A stretch of 64,000 nt of DNA from NCBI GenBank assembly GCA_900471605.1, contig UCEY01000035.1, positions 41,271-105,270 of the forward strand. The letters run 5' to 3'. The notes under the pieces were generated by a model, which was not told the DNA's origin, did no database searches, and worked only from the letters and a program-made list of their open reading frames with translations. Every line of letters starts with the position of its first letter. Within the stretch, counting starts at the first letter, position 1. This DNA comes from Hyphomicrobiales bacterium (GTDB lineage Bacteria > Pseudomonadota > Alphaproteobacteria > Rhizobiales > Rhizobiaceae). Shown piece by piece: positions 56,597 through 64,000 of this stretch. A program made the translations under genes and the position numbers.

Positions 56597-57601
56597 CTAT
56601 TGCAGGAGATCGGCAAGGGCGTAGAAGGTCGCCGATATCGCCGCACTCGCCGGCATGGTCACGATCCAGGCGATCACGATATTGCCGGCGAGCCCCCAGC
56701 GGACCGCCGAGACCCGCCGCGCCGCGCCCACGCCGACGATCGCTCCGGTGATGGTATGGGTCGTCGAGACGGGAATGCCGAGCCAGGTCGCTCCGAAGAG
56801 CGTCAGCGCGCCGCCCGTTTCGGCGCAGAAACCCTGCATCGGGTTGAGCCTGGTGATCTTCGAGCCCATGGTATGGACGATCCGCCATCCGCCAAACAGC
56901 GTACCGAGCGCCATTGCCGATTGGCACGAGATCACCACCCAGAACGGCACGTAGAAGGTCGAACCGAGATATCCCTGGCTGAACAACAGCACCGCGATGA
57001 TGCCCATCGTTTTCTGCGCGTCATTGCCGCCGTGGCCGAGGGAATAAAGCGAAGCGGAGACGAACTGCATCACCCGAAATGTCCGATCCACCGCAAAGGG
57101 CGTTTGCCGGACGAAAAGCCAGGACACCAGGAGCACCAGCAAAAGGGCAAGCAGGAAGCCGATGGCCGGCGACAGGAAAATCGCCCCGACCGTCTTGCCG
57201 AGACCGCTCCAGACGATCGAGCTGAAACCGACCTTCGCCAGTCCGGCCCCGACCAGCCCGCCGACCAGCGCATGCGACGAACTGGAGGGAATCCCGAAAA
57301 GCCAGGTGAGAATATTCCAGATGATCGCGCCCATGAGGGCGGCGAAGATCACCTGGGGAGAGACGATCGCAGGATCGATGATGCCTGTGCCCAGCGTTTC
57401 CGCCACATGCAGGCCGAAGAAAAGGAACGCGATGAAATTGAAGAACGCCGCCCAGGCAACCGCGTATTGCGGCCGCAGGACGCGGGTGGAGACGATCGTC
57501 GCGATGGAGTTGGCTGCGTCATGAAGGCCGTTGAGGAAATCGAAGAACAGCGCGACGGCGATCAGGCCGAGGAGAAGCGGCAAGGCGAGGGAGGCGTCCA
57601 T
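56597..57601 (-). CDS. pit: Low-affinity inorganic phosphate transporter (Pit)
   Basis: The 334-residue membrane protein has the PiT family repeats: GLHDAANSIATIVSTRVL near the start and GHGGNDAQKTMGIIAVLLF in the second half, with FGIPSSSSHALVGGLVG. It takes up metal-phosphate complexes or Pi with protons. It overlaps the upstream DUF47 gene by one base, so the two are co-translated. Confidence 0.93.
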   Translation of the reverse strand: MDASLALPLLLGLIAVALFFDFLNGLHDAANSIATIVSTRVLRPQYAVAWAAFFNFIAFLFFGLHVAETLGTGIIDPAIVSPQVIFAALMGAIIWNILTWLFGIPSSSSHALVGGLVGAGLAKVGFSSIVWSGLGKTVGAIFLSPAIGFLLALLLVLLVSWLFVRQTPFAVDRTFRVMQFVSASLYSLGHGGNDAQKTMGIIAVLLFSQGYLGSTFYVPFWVVISCQSAMALGTLFGGWRIVHTMGSKITRLNPMQGFCAETGGALTLFGATWLGIPVSTTHTITGAIVGVGAARRVSAVRWGLAGNIVIAWIVTMPASAAISATFYALADLLQ

Positions 57602-58245
57602 CAGACGTTCTCGATGACAATGCCGCTGATCTCGTTGGCGACATCCTCGAAACGGTCGACGACCTTTTCCAGCTCGCCGTAGATCTCGCTACCGATCAGA
57701 TAGGCCATCGCATTGCCGCTCGCCCCGTGACGCCGGTAGAGGTCTTTCAAACCCTGATCATGCAGGTCGTCGGAGCGGCCTTCCACGCGGGTAACCTCCT
57801 CGGCGATCGCCGCCAGGCGTTGGGCGTTGGTGCCGACCTTGTCGAGCAGCGGGATCGCTTCCGAAACGAGGTTTGCCGCCTTGACGATTTCACCGCCCAT
57901 CTGCTGCATGAGCGGATCGAAACCCGACTGCTCGAACAGCCGGATTGTCTTGACCGTTTTGTGCATCATGTCGATCGCATCATCCATCGACTGTATGAGA
58001 TCCTTGATGTCACCGCGATCGAAGGGCGTGATGAAGCTCCGCCGGACGGCGAGAAGAACGTCGCGGGTAATGTCGTCGGCCTCGTTCTCCAAGGCTACGA
58101 TCAGCTCGCAATTCTTCTCGACGTCATTGCCCTTGAGGAGCTGGTCGAGCGCATGGGCTGCCGCGACGACGGTCTTCGAGTGCCTGGAAAACATTTCAAA
58201 GAACTTGTCCTCACGCGGCATCAGCCTGCGAAAAATACTCATCAT
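57601..58245 (-). CDS. DUF47 (PhoU-like) protein coupled to Pit
   Basis: This protein of 214 residues is a PhoU-like helical bundle of the DUF47/YkaA family (FFEMFSRHSKTVVAAAHALD, then EADDITRDVLLAV, then DDAIDMMHKTVKTIRLFEQS). DUF47 genes are typically linked to pit, and their products modulate phosphate uptake. The start at 58245 is used because GGAAGG lies 8-10 bases before it. Confidence 0.88.
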   Translation of the reverse strand: MMSIFRRLMPREDKFFEMFSRHSKTVVAAAHALDQLLKGNDVEKNCELIVALENEADDITRDVLLAVRRSFITPFDRGDIKDLIQSMDDAIDMMHKTVKTIRLFEQSGFDPLMQQMGGEIVKAANLVSEAIPLLDKVGTNAQRLAAIAEEVTRVEGRSDDLHDQGLKDLYRRHGASGNAMAYLIGSEIYGELEKVVDRFEDVANEISGIVIENV

Positions 58246-58340
58246 GCCATGCGACCTTCCCATGCGGCTGACTGTCATAAATCTGTCATAAACATGCCCG
58301 GGCGATTGAAGCAACAAGCAAGATCGATAGTTTGGTCGGC

Positions 58341-58874
58341 ATGAAATCCACGAAAAAAACCGGGAAGCCCCGGCCGGACAAATCCCAGACGCTGCTCAGG
58401 CAGCTTGCGACAGTTCCCGACAGGCTGTTTGGCGGTGCGTTCCGCCAACAATACGGCGCCTTGTGCTTTCGCTATCGGAAGGACGGACCCGGTATCGAGA
58501 TCCTGGTGATCACGTCGCGCGAGAGCGGGCGCTGGGTGATCCCGAAAGGATGGCCGATGAAGGGGAAAAAGCCCTCCGAAGCGGCGGCGACCGAAGCCTG
58601 GGAAGAAGCAGGCGTGAGCGGGGCGGCGAAAAAGAAACCGGTCGGCCGCTACACCTATCTTAAAGAACTCGACGACGGCCACGTGGCTCCCTGTATCGTC
58701 GACGTGTTCCAGATCGAGGTCACGCAGGTCCGGACCGATTTCAAGGAACAGGGCCAGCGCCTCCTCGACTGGGTCAGCCCCGATGAGGCGGCGCGACGCG
58801 TTCGCGAGATCGAGCTCAAATCGCTGCTCGTCGATTTCAAGCCGGCGGGTCGGAAGAAACGTGACCGCGGCTAG
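58341..58874 (+). CDS. NUDIX hydrolase
   Basis: The 177-residue protein has the Nudix segment GWPMKGKKPSEAAATEAWEE followed by AGV. In the core REUXEE pattern the first Arg is Thr (TEAWEE). It resembles the rhizobial diphosphoinositol-polyphosphate or dinucleoside-type hydrolases. The basic C-terminal tail (GRKKRDRG) and N-terminus (KSTKKTGKPRPDKSQ) are notable. The substrate is unknown. It lies between DUF47 and the Na/Pi transporter, and its stop overlaps that of the latter. Confidence 0.85.
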   Translation: MKSTKKTGKPRPDKSQTLLRQLATVPDRLFGGAFRQQYGALCFRYRKDGPGIEILVITSRESGRWVIPKGWPMKGKKPSEAAATEAWEEAGVSGAAKKKPVGRYTYLKELDDGHVAPCIVDVFQIEVTQVRTDFKEQGQRLLDWVSPDEAARRVREIELKSLLVDFKPAGRKKRDRG

Positions 58875-60568
58875 TTCTGAACCTGGTCGGCGGTGTTCTG
58901 ATGGGTGATCCTGCTTTGAAGCAGTTCGCCTTGCCGTTCCAGGACCGGATAGGCCGTGGCTGCGACAAGGTGGGAATTGATCTGCTTGAAATCCCGCAAC
59001 AGGTCCAAGTGCAGGGAGGTGCTTTCCGCCGTCTCGATGTCCCCGTCGCGCAGCCGTTTGAAATGCGCGTTGGTGCCGTCGCGTTCCGCCCGCCGGAAGA
59101 CGATCTTTTCGTCGGCGAGCATGCGCGCGACACGCTCGTCCTGCGACATGAAGAGGGCCGCGGCGGTGCGCAGGTTGGTCGAAAGGCGGTCCAGAAGGCC
59201 GTTCAACTCGTGCTGTCCTTCCTTCGAGAAGGTCATGCCCCGGCGCAGTCTCTTGGCGAGATGGGGAAGCACGTTCTGGTCGAGGACGTCGCCAGCGTGT
59301 TCCAGCCCGGTGGAGAACAGCAGAATTTCGTCGAGCCGCCGCCTGTCGCTGTCGCTGAACTCCTCGGGATCTATGGACGTCAGATACCGTTTGACCGCCG
59401 TGTTCAGGCGATCGAGGACGTTGTCCTTCTGCCGCAACTCCGAGAGGCTGCGGCGATCGGTGCTCGTCAACGCGGACTTCGTTCCCGAAAGCATTTCCTC
59501 CAGCACGTCGACCAGCCGCAGGACTTCGCGCGCCGCCGCCTGCAGCGCGACGACCGGCGTTTCCTTGGCGGACGGGTCGAGATATCGCGGCTGGCCCGGA
59601 TCGCTCTCGTCGATCCGCTGCGGCATCAGCCTAACGAGAGCGTTGGCGAAGGGCGTCAGAAGCGGCATGAAGACGATCGCGACCACGAGATTGAACGCCG
59701 TATGGAAATTCGCGACCAGCCGGGCGCCGTCGTTCTCGATGTGGATCATCAGGCCAGCAATCGGCGAGAGGAGCGCGAGCGCCGCCAGAACGCCTGCGAC
59801 CCTGGTGATCAGGTTGCCGACAGGAAGCCGTTTCGCCGACAGATCGCGGCCGGCCTGTCCCTCGACAACCGGATTGATCGCTGTTCCGAGATTGGCACCG
59901 AGGGTCAGCGCGAAAGCCTGATAGGGGTCGATCAGGCCCTGGGCCGAGAGCGACATGACCAGCAGGACCACCGCGACGCTGGAATGGGCGGCCCAGGTGA
60001 GGGCGGCCGCGAGCAGGAGGCTGAGGAGCGGCATGGTCGATACGGCCGAAAGAACCGCGGTAAATGCCGGCGTGCCGGCATATTCCGTCAACACGTCGAG
60101 CAGTTGATGCAAGGCGAGCAGCATGAAGCCGAGGCCGATGAACACACGACCGAGATCGTGGACCTGCGGGTTCTGCGTACGGCGGAACATCAGGACGCCG
60201 AGAAGTATGAGGGCCGGGGATGCGGCCGCCATGTCGAAGGACAGAACCTGGACGATGAGCGTGCTGCCGACATTGGCGCCCAGCATGACGGCAAGCGCGG
60301 GGACGAGAGCGACCAGCCCCTCGGCCGCGAACCCGGATGCCATCAGCCCGGTCGCCGTGCTGCTCTGAAGAATTGCCGTCACGCCCATTCCGGCCAGGAA
60401 GGCCTTGATCCGGTTGTTCAGCGCGCGACCGAGAAAAGACCGGAGGCTCGCCCCGAACGCACGCTGGATACCGGTCTGGACCATGCGCGTCCCCCACAGA
60501 AGAAGCGCTATATGTCCGGCAAGAGTGATGATGGCGATGACGAAGGGCATGGGCATTCTCATAAACAA
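58871..60568 (-). CDS. Na/Pi cotransporter-family protein with C-terminal PhoU-like domain
   Basis: The 565-residue protein has two Na/Pi cotransporter repeats (GMGVTAILQSSTATGLMASG and AHSSVAVVLLVMS, the latter with NLGTAINPV), about eight membrane segments, then a PhoU-like helical C-domain (about 340-560). It exports or imports phosphate with sodium, depending on conditions. An internal start at Met4 is possible. It makes the third phosphate-linked gene in this stretch. Confidence 0.9.
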   Translation of the reverse strand: MFMRMPMPFVIAIITLAGHIALLLWGTRMVQTGIQRAFGASLRSFLGRALNNRIKAFLAGMGVTAILQSSTATGLMASGFAAEGLVALVPALAVMLGANVGSTLIVQVLSFDMAAASPALILLGVLMFRRTQNPQVHDLGRVFIGLGFMLLALHQLLDVLTEYAGTPAFTAVLSAVSTMPLLSLLLAAALTWAAHSSVAVVLLVMSLSAQGLIDPYQAFALTLGANLGTAINPVVEGQAGRDLSAKRLPVGNLITRVAGVLAALALLSPIAGLMIHIENDGARLVANFHTAFNLVVAIVFMPLLTPFANALVRLMPQRIDESDPGQPRYLDPSAKETPVVALQAAAREVLRLVDVLEEMLSGTKSALTSTDRRSLSELRQKDNVLDRLNTAVKRYLTSIDPEEFSDSDRRRLDEILLFSTGLEHAGDVLDQNVLPHLAKRLRRGMTFSKEGQHELNGLLDRLSTNLRTAAALFMSQDERVARMLADEKIVFRRAERDGTNAHFKRLRDGDIETAESTSLHLDLLRDFKQINSHLVAATAYPVLERQGELLQSRITHQNTADQVQN

Positions 60569-60956
60569 TAAGCCGGGCAGAAACCGGGCCGGCGCCGCAG
60601 GATATTAGCCAGCTAACACAATTGCCGGAAACTCCCGGCTTTTCAAGGCTCGGATCGGGTTGTCGGTTGATGATGCGACGCCGTCCGCTGCGGGAGCGAG
60701 GCGGCCTGACAGTCCGTGTTCGTGGCACATTCTTGAAGCCGGCGATCTTCCGCCAGCGACCCTTTCCGGTCGCTCGGCGGTCGGGTTGCGGCAGCAAGCA
60801 TCGAGATGACAGCGGGCCTCGGCAGGCATCACGGCCGAAACCCCGCAGCCGGGAAGGCCGAAAATTCTTGCGTCGAAAAAATCGATCCGATGTCGGATTG
60901 GCAAAATGCCGTTCGTCCTTAGAGTCGTCCAAGCCAATCCAGAAAGGATCACGACC
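60569..60956. other. 388-base intergenic region
   Basis: I find no gene here. The final part includes the leader for the AHSA1 gene, with AGAAAGGA about 8 bases before its ATG. No terminator-like hairpin or repeat could be recognised. Confidence 0.5.
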
Positions 60957-61400
60957 ATGCCGAATACCATAAGCCTGCATCGCGTCCTGGCGACCAGCCC
61001 GGAAAAGGTCTATCGCGCCTTCATCGAGGCCGACGCCCTCGCCAAGTGGCTTCCGCCCAACGGTTTCCTGTGCACGGTGCATCACCTGGAACCGAAAGTC
61101 GGCGGAACATTCAGAATGTCCTTCAGGAACTTCACGACCGGCAACAGCCACGCCTTCGGCGGCGAATATGTCGAACTCGTTGCGGGCGAGCGGCTGCGCT
61201 ACACGGACAGGTTCGACGACCCCAACCTGCCCGGCGAAATGCAGGTGACCGTCACGCTGAAGAAGGTTTCCGTCGGGACCGAGGTGAACATAACTCAGGC
61301 AGGCGTGCCGGACGTCATTCCGCCGGAGGCCTGCTATCTCGGCTGGCAGGAGTCGCTGCGAAATCTGGCGCGGGTCGTCGAGCCGGAGATCAACGAATAG
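60957..61400 (+). CDS. SRPBCC/AHSA1-domain protein
   Basis: The 147-residue protein is an activator-of-Hsp90-like SRPBCC-fold protein (LHRVLATSPEKVYRAFIEAD, AKWLPPNGF, then GWQESLRNLARVVEPEI). The ligand is unknown. The start at 60957 is preferred over 60906 because AGAAAGGA lies upstream and the family begins with this strand. Confidence 0.88.
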   Translation: MPNTISLHRVLATSPEKVYRAFIEADALAKWLPPNGFLCTVHHLEPKVGGTFRMSFRNFTTGNSHAFGGEYVELVAGERLRYTDRFDDPNLPGEMQVTVTLKKVSVGTEVNITQAGVPDVIPPEACYLGWQESLRNLARVVEPEINE

Positions 61401-61639
61401 GGCATCGGCAATCGCTCGGCTACCGGATCGCGACGAGGTGTTCGCGATCCGGCTCGAGCTGCGGTTCTCTGCGCTCGCTCCTCCAGGGGAGGGTGGCGCA
61501 TGCCGACGATCGAGATGGCGCCGGTCACGCCGGCACATGGTTTGAAACGATAGTTGAAAAGACGGCGAGCCTCGCGGCCGCATCGACCCGGAACCATCTC
61601 GGCGCTGTGTTGTTGACATTTCGAAAGAGAAAAAAAGTC

Positions 61640-61960
61640 ATGCACCAGCCACCAAGACAACCCATCCCCGATCCTTCGCCTCCCGTGCAGCCTTCAGCAA
61701 GGCCGACCCCGTCGCCCGCCCTGGCGCAGTCAGATCCCCAGTCCCTCGAGACGGCTGGTCCGACTGGCGGGAAGCCGACATATGCGGCCGAGGATCTCGT
61801 CCGCAACTATGGCCTGAGCGCCCAGGAAGCCCAGCGGCTCATCGACCGGTTCGGACCGTTCGCCGCAGAGCTCGATTTCATCCTGGCCGGCAAGGGACGT
61901 CCGAGGCGGCATCGGCGCCAGGATATCGAACGGTCCGCCGAAGAAATCGCGTTTGGCTGA
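61640..61960 (+). CDS. Proline-rich protein with DUF3606-like C-terminal domain
   Basis: The 106-residue protein has a Pro/Ser-rich N-terminal half (PPRQPIPDPSPPVQPSARPT) and a C-terminal helix-turn segment (LVRNYGLSAQEAQRLIDRFG) resembling the DUF3606 motif, ending in a basic stretch (GRPRRHRRQDIERS). Similar short proteins are frequent in rhizobia with no known role. The start has GAAAGAGAAAAAAAG upstream. Confidence 0.65.
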   Translation: MHQPPRQPIPDPSPPVQPSARPTPSPALAQSDPQSLETAGPTGGKPTYAAEDLVRNYGLSAQEAQRLIDRFGPFAAELDFILAGKGRPRRHRRQDIERSAEEIAFG

Positions 61961-62115
61961 GTTGCCCCAGGGGCGAGGCCGTGGCCGGAGGGCATGCGTC
62001 CGCATGTCAGGGGGCCTGCCGCAACCGGCTGAATTCATCGAAATTTTCGAGCTGGTGGTTTTGTCCGCAACGAGGGATGAAGACAGTCGCCGGAGCGGTC
62101 CGTGACGCATGGCGA

Positions 62116-62631
62116 TCAGACCTTGGCGCTCAGGCCCGCTTCCTTCAGCGAGGCGAACTTCATCGTGACGCTTTCGAGATTGTCGTCCAGCCACCGGGCC
62201 ATGGCGATCTCTTCGTCGAGGTTGTGCCTCAATACCGGCACCAAGCCCGGAAAACCGCCATGCTCGGCGATGGTGATGAGGGACTTGTAGGCAGCGATCT
62301 CGAAATTTTCGAAAGCGAAATTGGCAAGAGAATTCTTGATGATTTCATCGCCGGTAACGGCGTGTCCGATGGCCGCCATGCTGCCCGTCAGGGACAGCGC
62401 CACGTCCTTCAGCGACGAATGACCTTCCGCAAGGCTTTCGAGGACGTCTTCCAGTCTTGCAATCTGTCCCTCCGTCTCGCGGATATGCCATTCAAGACGC
62501 GCGGCGACCTCCGGATAGTTTTCGATCCGCGACACTTGGGGTTTCATGATCGACAGCGCCTGCTTTTCCATGGCATGCGCATTCTTGAGGCCGGTCACGA
62601 AGATGGCGCGGGTTTCGGATGTTGCTGCCAT
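62116..62631 (-). CDS. DUF892 (YciE-like) ferritin-fold protein
   Basis: The 171-residue protein is a four-helix-bundle protein of the DUF892 family: IFVTGLKNAHAMEKQALSIM, HIRETEGQIARLEDVLES and HNLDEEIAMARWLDDNLE carry the acidic and His residues that could bind two metals. Such proteins are stress-induced in several bacteria; direct function is unclear. The reading frame is open well upstream, but that part lies antisense to dusA and is not coding. Confidence 0.85.
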   Translation of the reverse strand: MAATSETRAIFVTGLKNAHAMEKQALSIMKPQVSRIENYPEVAARLEWHIRETEGQIARLEDVLESLAEGHSSLKDVALSLTGSMAAIGHAVTGDEIIKNSLANFAFENFEIAAYKSLITIAEHGGFPGLVPVLRHNLDEEIAMARWLDDNLESVTMKFASLKEAGLSAKV

Positions 62632-62796
62632 TGCGTTTTCCTCTTTGCTGGTCGTGACCGCTAACCGGCGAAGGCGGCGATCGTTCCAGGCGTAGCGGGC
62701 GAGAGGGAATGGTTTCAAATGGTCGGAAGTGCTACAGAGTGGTCCAAACAAGGCGGCGCGGTTTGAACACACGCCTTGACGCAATTTTGGAACGCC

Positions 62797-63840
62797 ATGA
62801 AAAATCAATATTTTAGTCGCGAAAAAGTCTTCGCGGTCGCCCCCATGATCGACTGGACCGACAGGCATTGCCGCTTCCTGCACCGGCAGCTGTCGAAAAG
62901 GGCGTTGCTCTATACCGAGATGGTGGTGGCGGATGCGATCATCCACGGACCGCGCGAGAGGCTGCTCTCCTATTCGCCTCAGGAACATCCGGTCGCGCTG
63001 CAGCTCGGCGGTTCGGATCCGGCCAAGCTTGCCGAAGCGGTGCGGATCGCCACCGATTACGGTTATGACGAGATCAACCTCAATGTCGGCTGCCCGTCGG
63101 ACCGGGTGCAGTCGGGCACGTTCGGCGCCTGCCTGATGCGCGACCCTGCGCATGTGGCCGGCCTCGTCGAGGCGATGAAGCGGGTGGCGACCGTGCCGGT
63201 CACCGTGAAATGCCGGATCGGCGTCGACGACCAGGAGCCGGCGCAGGTTCTGCCGGATTTTCTCGCCCGGGTGATCGGCGCCGGCGCCGATGCCGTCTGG
63301 ATCCATGCCCGCAAGGCCTGGCTGCAGGGACTGTCGCCGAAGGAAAACCGCGAAATCCCGCCACTCGACTACGGCCTCGTCCATGCCATGAAACGGGAAA
63401 ATCCCGGCGTGTTCATCGGCATCAACGGCGGCATCGCCGATCTGGAACAGGCAGCCCATCATCTCGCCCCTATGGACGGCGTCATGCTCGGCCGCGCCGC
63501 CTACCATAATACCGGATTGCTGGCCGGGGTGGATGCGTTGCTGGCCGGTGCCGACCCCGCGGAGGTTGCCACCCCCGAGGCCGACTGGCCGGCCCTGCGC
63601 GACACGATGATGGATTACGCGGCCGAGCTGATCGCGCGCGGCGGGCGCCTGCATCACGTCACCCGGCACATGGTCGGGCTGTTCCAGGGTTTTGCCGGCG
63701 CGAGGCGGTTTCGCCAGATCCTTTCCACCGACGCCACCCGCCCGGGCGCCGGGCCGGAGGTGATCGCGGCCGCGTTCGCGGTGGTGGATATCGAGGGTGG
63801 TCCCCGGGTTCAAGCCGAGGACAAGAAGCTGGCGGGGTGA
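62797..63840 (+). CDS. dusA: tRNA-dihydrouridine synthase A
   Basis: The 347-residue protein is a flavin-dependent Dus barrel with APMIDWTDRHCRF at the start, LNVGCPSDRVQSGTFGACLM containing the catalytic Cys, and IHARKAWLQGLSPKENR, typical for DusA. It reduces uridines 20/20a in the D-loop of tRNA. The ATG at 62797 has GGAA 6 bases upstream; a TTG at 62776 is less likely. Confidence 0.93.
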   Translation: MKNQYFSREKVFAVAPMIDWTDRHCRFLHRQLSKRALLYTEMVVADAIIHGPRERLLSYSPQEHPVALQLGGSDPAKLAEAVRIATDYGYDEINLNVGCPSDRVQSGTFGACLMRDPAHVAGLVEAMKRVATVPVTVKCRIGVDDQEPAQVLPDFLARVIGAGADAVWIHARKAWLQGLSPKENREIPPLDYGLVHAMKRENPGVFIGINGGIADLEQAAHHLAPMDGVMLGRAAYHNTGLLAGVDALLAGADPAEVATPEADWPALRDTMMDYAAELIARGGRLHHVTRHMVGLFQGFAGARRFRQILSTDATRPGAGPEVIAAAFAVVDIEGGPRVQAEDKKLAG

Positions 63841-63903
63841 GGGGACCTCGACGGCTCTCATGGACACACTTCCCCCTTGGCGATCTCGGGTTTCTTTTCG
63901 TCA

Positions 63904-63941
63904 TCCTCGGGCGACCCTCGGGTTTAACCCGAGGGCGAGGA
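63904..63941. repeat. Large palindrome downstream of dusA
   Basis: A perfect 10-bp inverted repeat with a single central base (CCCTCGGGTT, T, AACCCGAGGG at 63915-63935) is flanked by outer arms TCCTCG (63904-63909) and CGAGGA (63936-63941). No T run follows. It may be a dispersed repeat or a bidirectional terminator. No further gene is visible to base 64000. Confidence 0.6.
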
Positions 63942-64000
63942 TCGGCCAGGGCGCTGAAAGCTGCCTCTTAAGTTAGTTTATAGGTGACACCTCTCAGCGC

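Noticed and set aside
62632..63867. Long reverse frame fused to the DUF892 protein
   Set aside because: The extension is antisense to dusA and shows no family likeness; the DUF892 domain begins at Met with start 62631.

Overview
The window looks like chromosomal DNA of an alphaproteobacterium of the Rhizobiaceae type (Rhizobium, Agrobacterium, Sinorhizobium and relatives). The grounds are dense GC-rich genes with G/C-ending codons, a complete acpXL-to-lpxXL cluster for the C28 acyl chain of rhizobial lipid A, paired RIME-like intergenic palindromes, an alphaproteobacterial znu/zur locus and a SahR-type operator. I see no rRNA, tRNA, CRISPR array, transposase or prophage gene.

Region 1 (1-20.4 kb) is a quaternary-amine, one-carbon and corrinoid locus, most probably for glycine betaine. 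It holds the end of a dimethylglycine/sarcosine dehydrogenase-type protein, a GbdR-like regulator, a RACo-like corrinoid activator, a methyl-tetrahydrofolate:corrinoid methyltransferase, three poorly understood accessory proteins, a B12-binding corrinoid protein, a non-pyrrolysine MttB-family methyltransferase, a betaine-homocysteine methyltransferase behind a SahR-like operator, a betaine-type binding protein and the B12-synthesis kinase CobP. Directly after mttB is a small protein that appears to join a CblC(MMACHC)/QueG-like corrinoid-binding half to a two-cluster ferredoxin half. Four enzymes of the locus carry Gly/Arg-rich terminal tails. Also here are a split PleD-like receiver/degenerate-GGDEF pair, a DUF1127 protein, a LysR regulator, an entericidin lipoprotein and an ECF sigma factor followed by a membrane VWA protein.

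Region 2 (20.5-32 kb) has a nucleoside hydrolase, the very-long-chain lipid A cluster (acpXL, fabZXL, two ketosynthase-like proteins of which the first has lost its active-site Cys, a zinc-type dehydrogenase, lpxXL), a PAS protein, a VOC/SRPBCC/AraC group, and 6-phosphogluconate dehydrogenase overlapping an MBL-fold hydrolase.

Region 3 (32-45.3 kb) is a sugar locus: a LacI regulator divergent from an ABC importer (binding protein, two permeases, ATPase), then a GH2 beta-mannosidase, a TIM-barrel isomerase, a Gfo/Idh/MocA dehydrogenase, an aldo/keto reductase and a GH43 glycosidase. The hydrolases lack signal peptides, so imported oligosaccharides are probably cut in the cytoplasm.

Region 4 (45.4-64 kb) holds an RcnB-like protein, znuA divergent from znuC-znuB-zur with two palindromic operators between, a gamma carbonic anhydrase, an FAH-family hydrolase, a 1275-residue double hybrid histidine kinase, an AraC regulator/SDR pair, a phosphate group (Pit, DUF47, NUDIX, Na/Pi cotransporter), an AHSA1 protein, a DUF3606-like protein, a DUF892 protein and dusA.

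Start codons were chosen from ribosome-binding sites, overlaps and family lengths, and several remain ambiguous. Functions rest on motifs recognised by eye. No database search was run.
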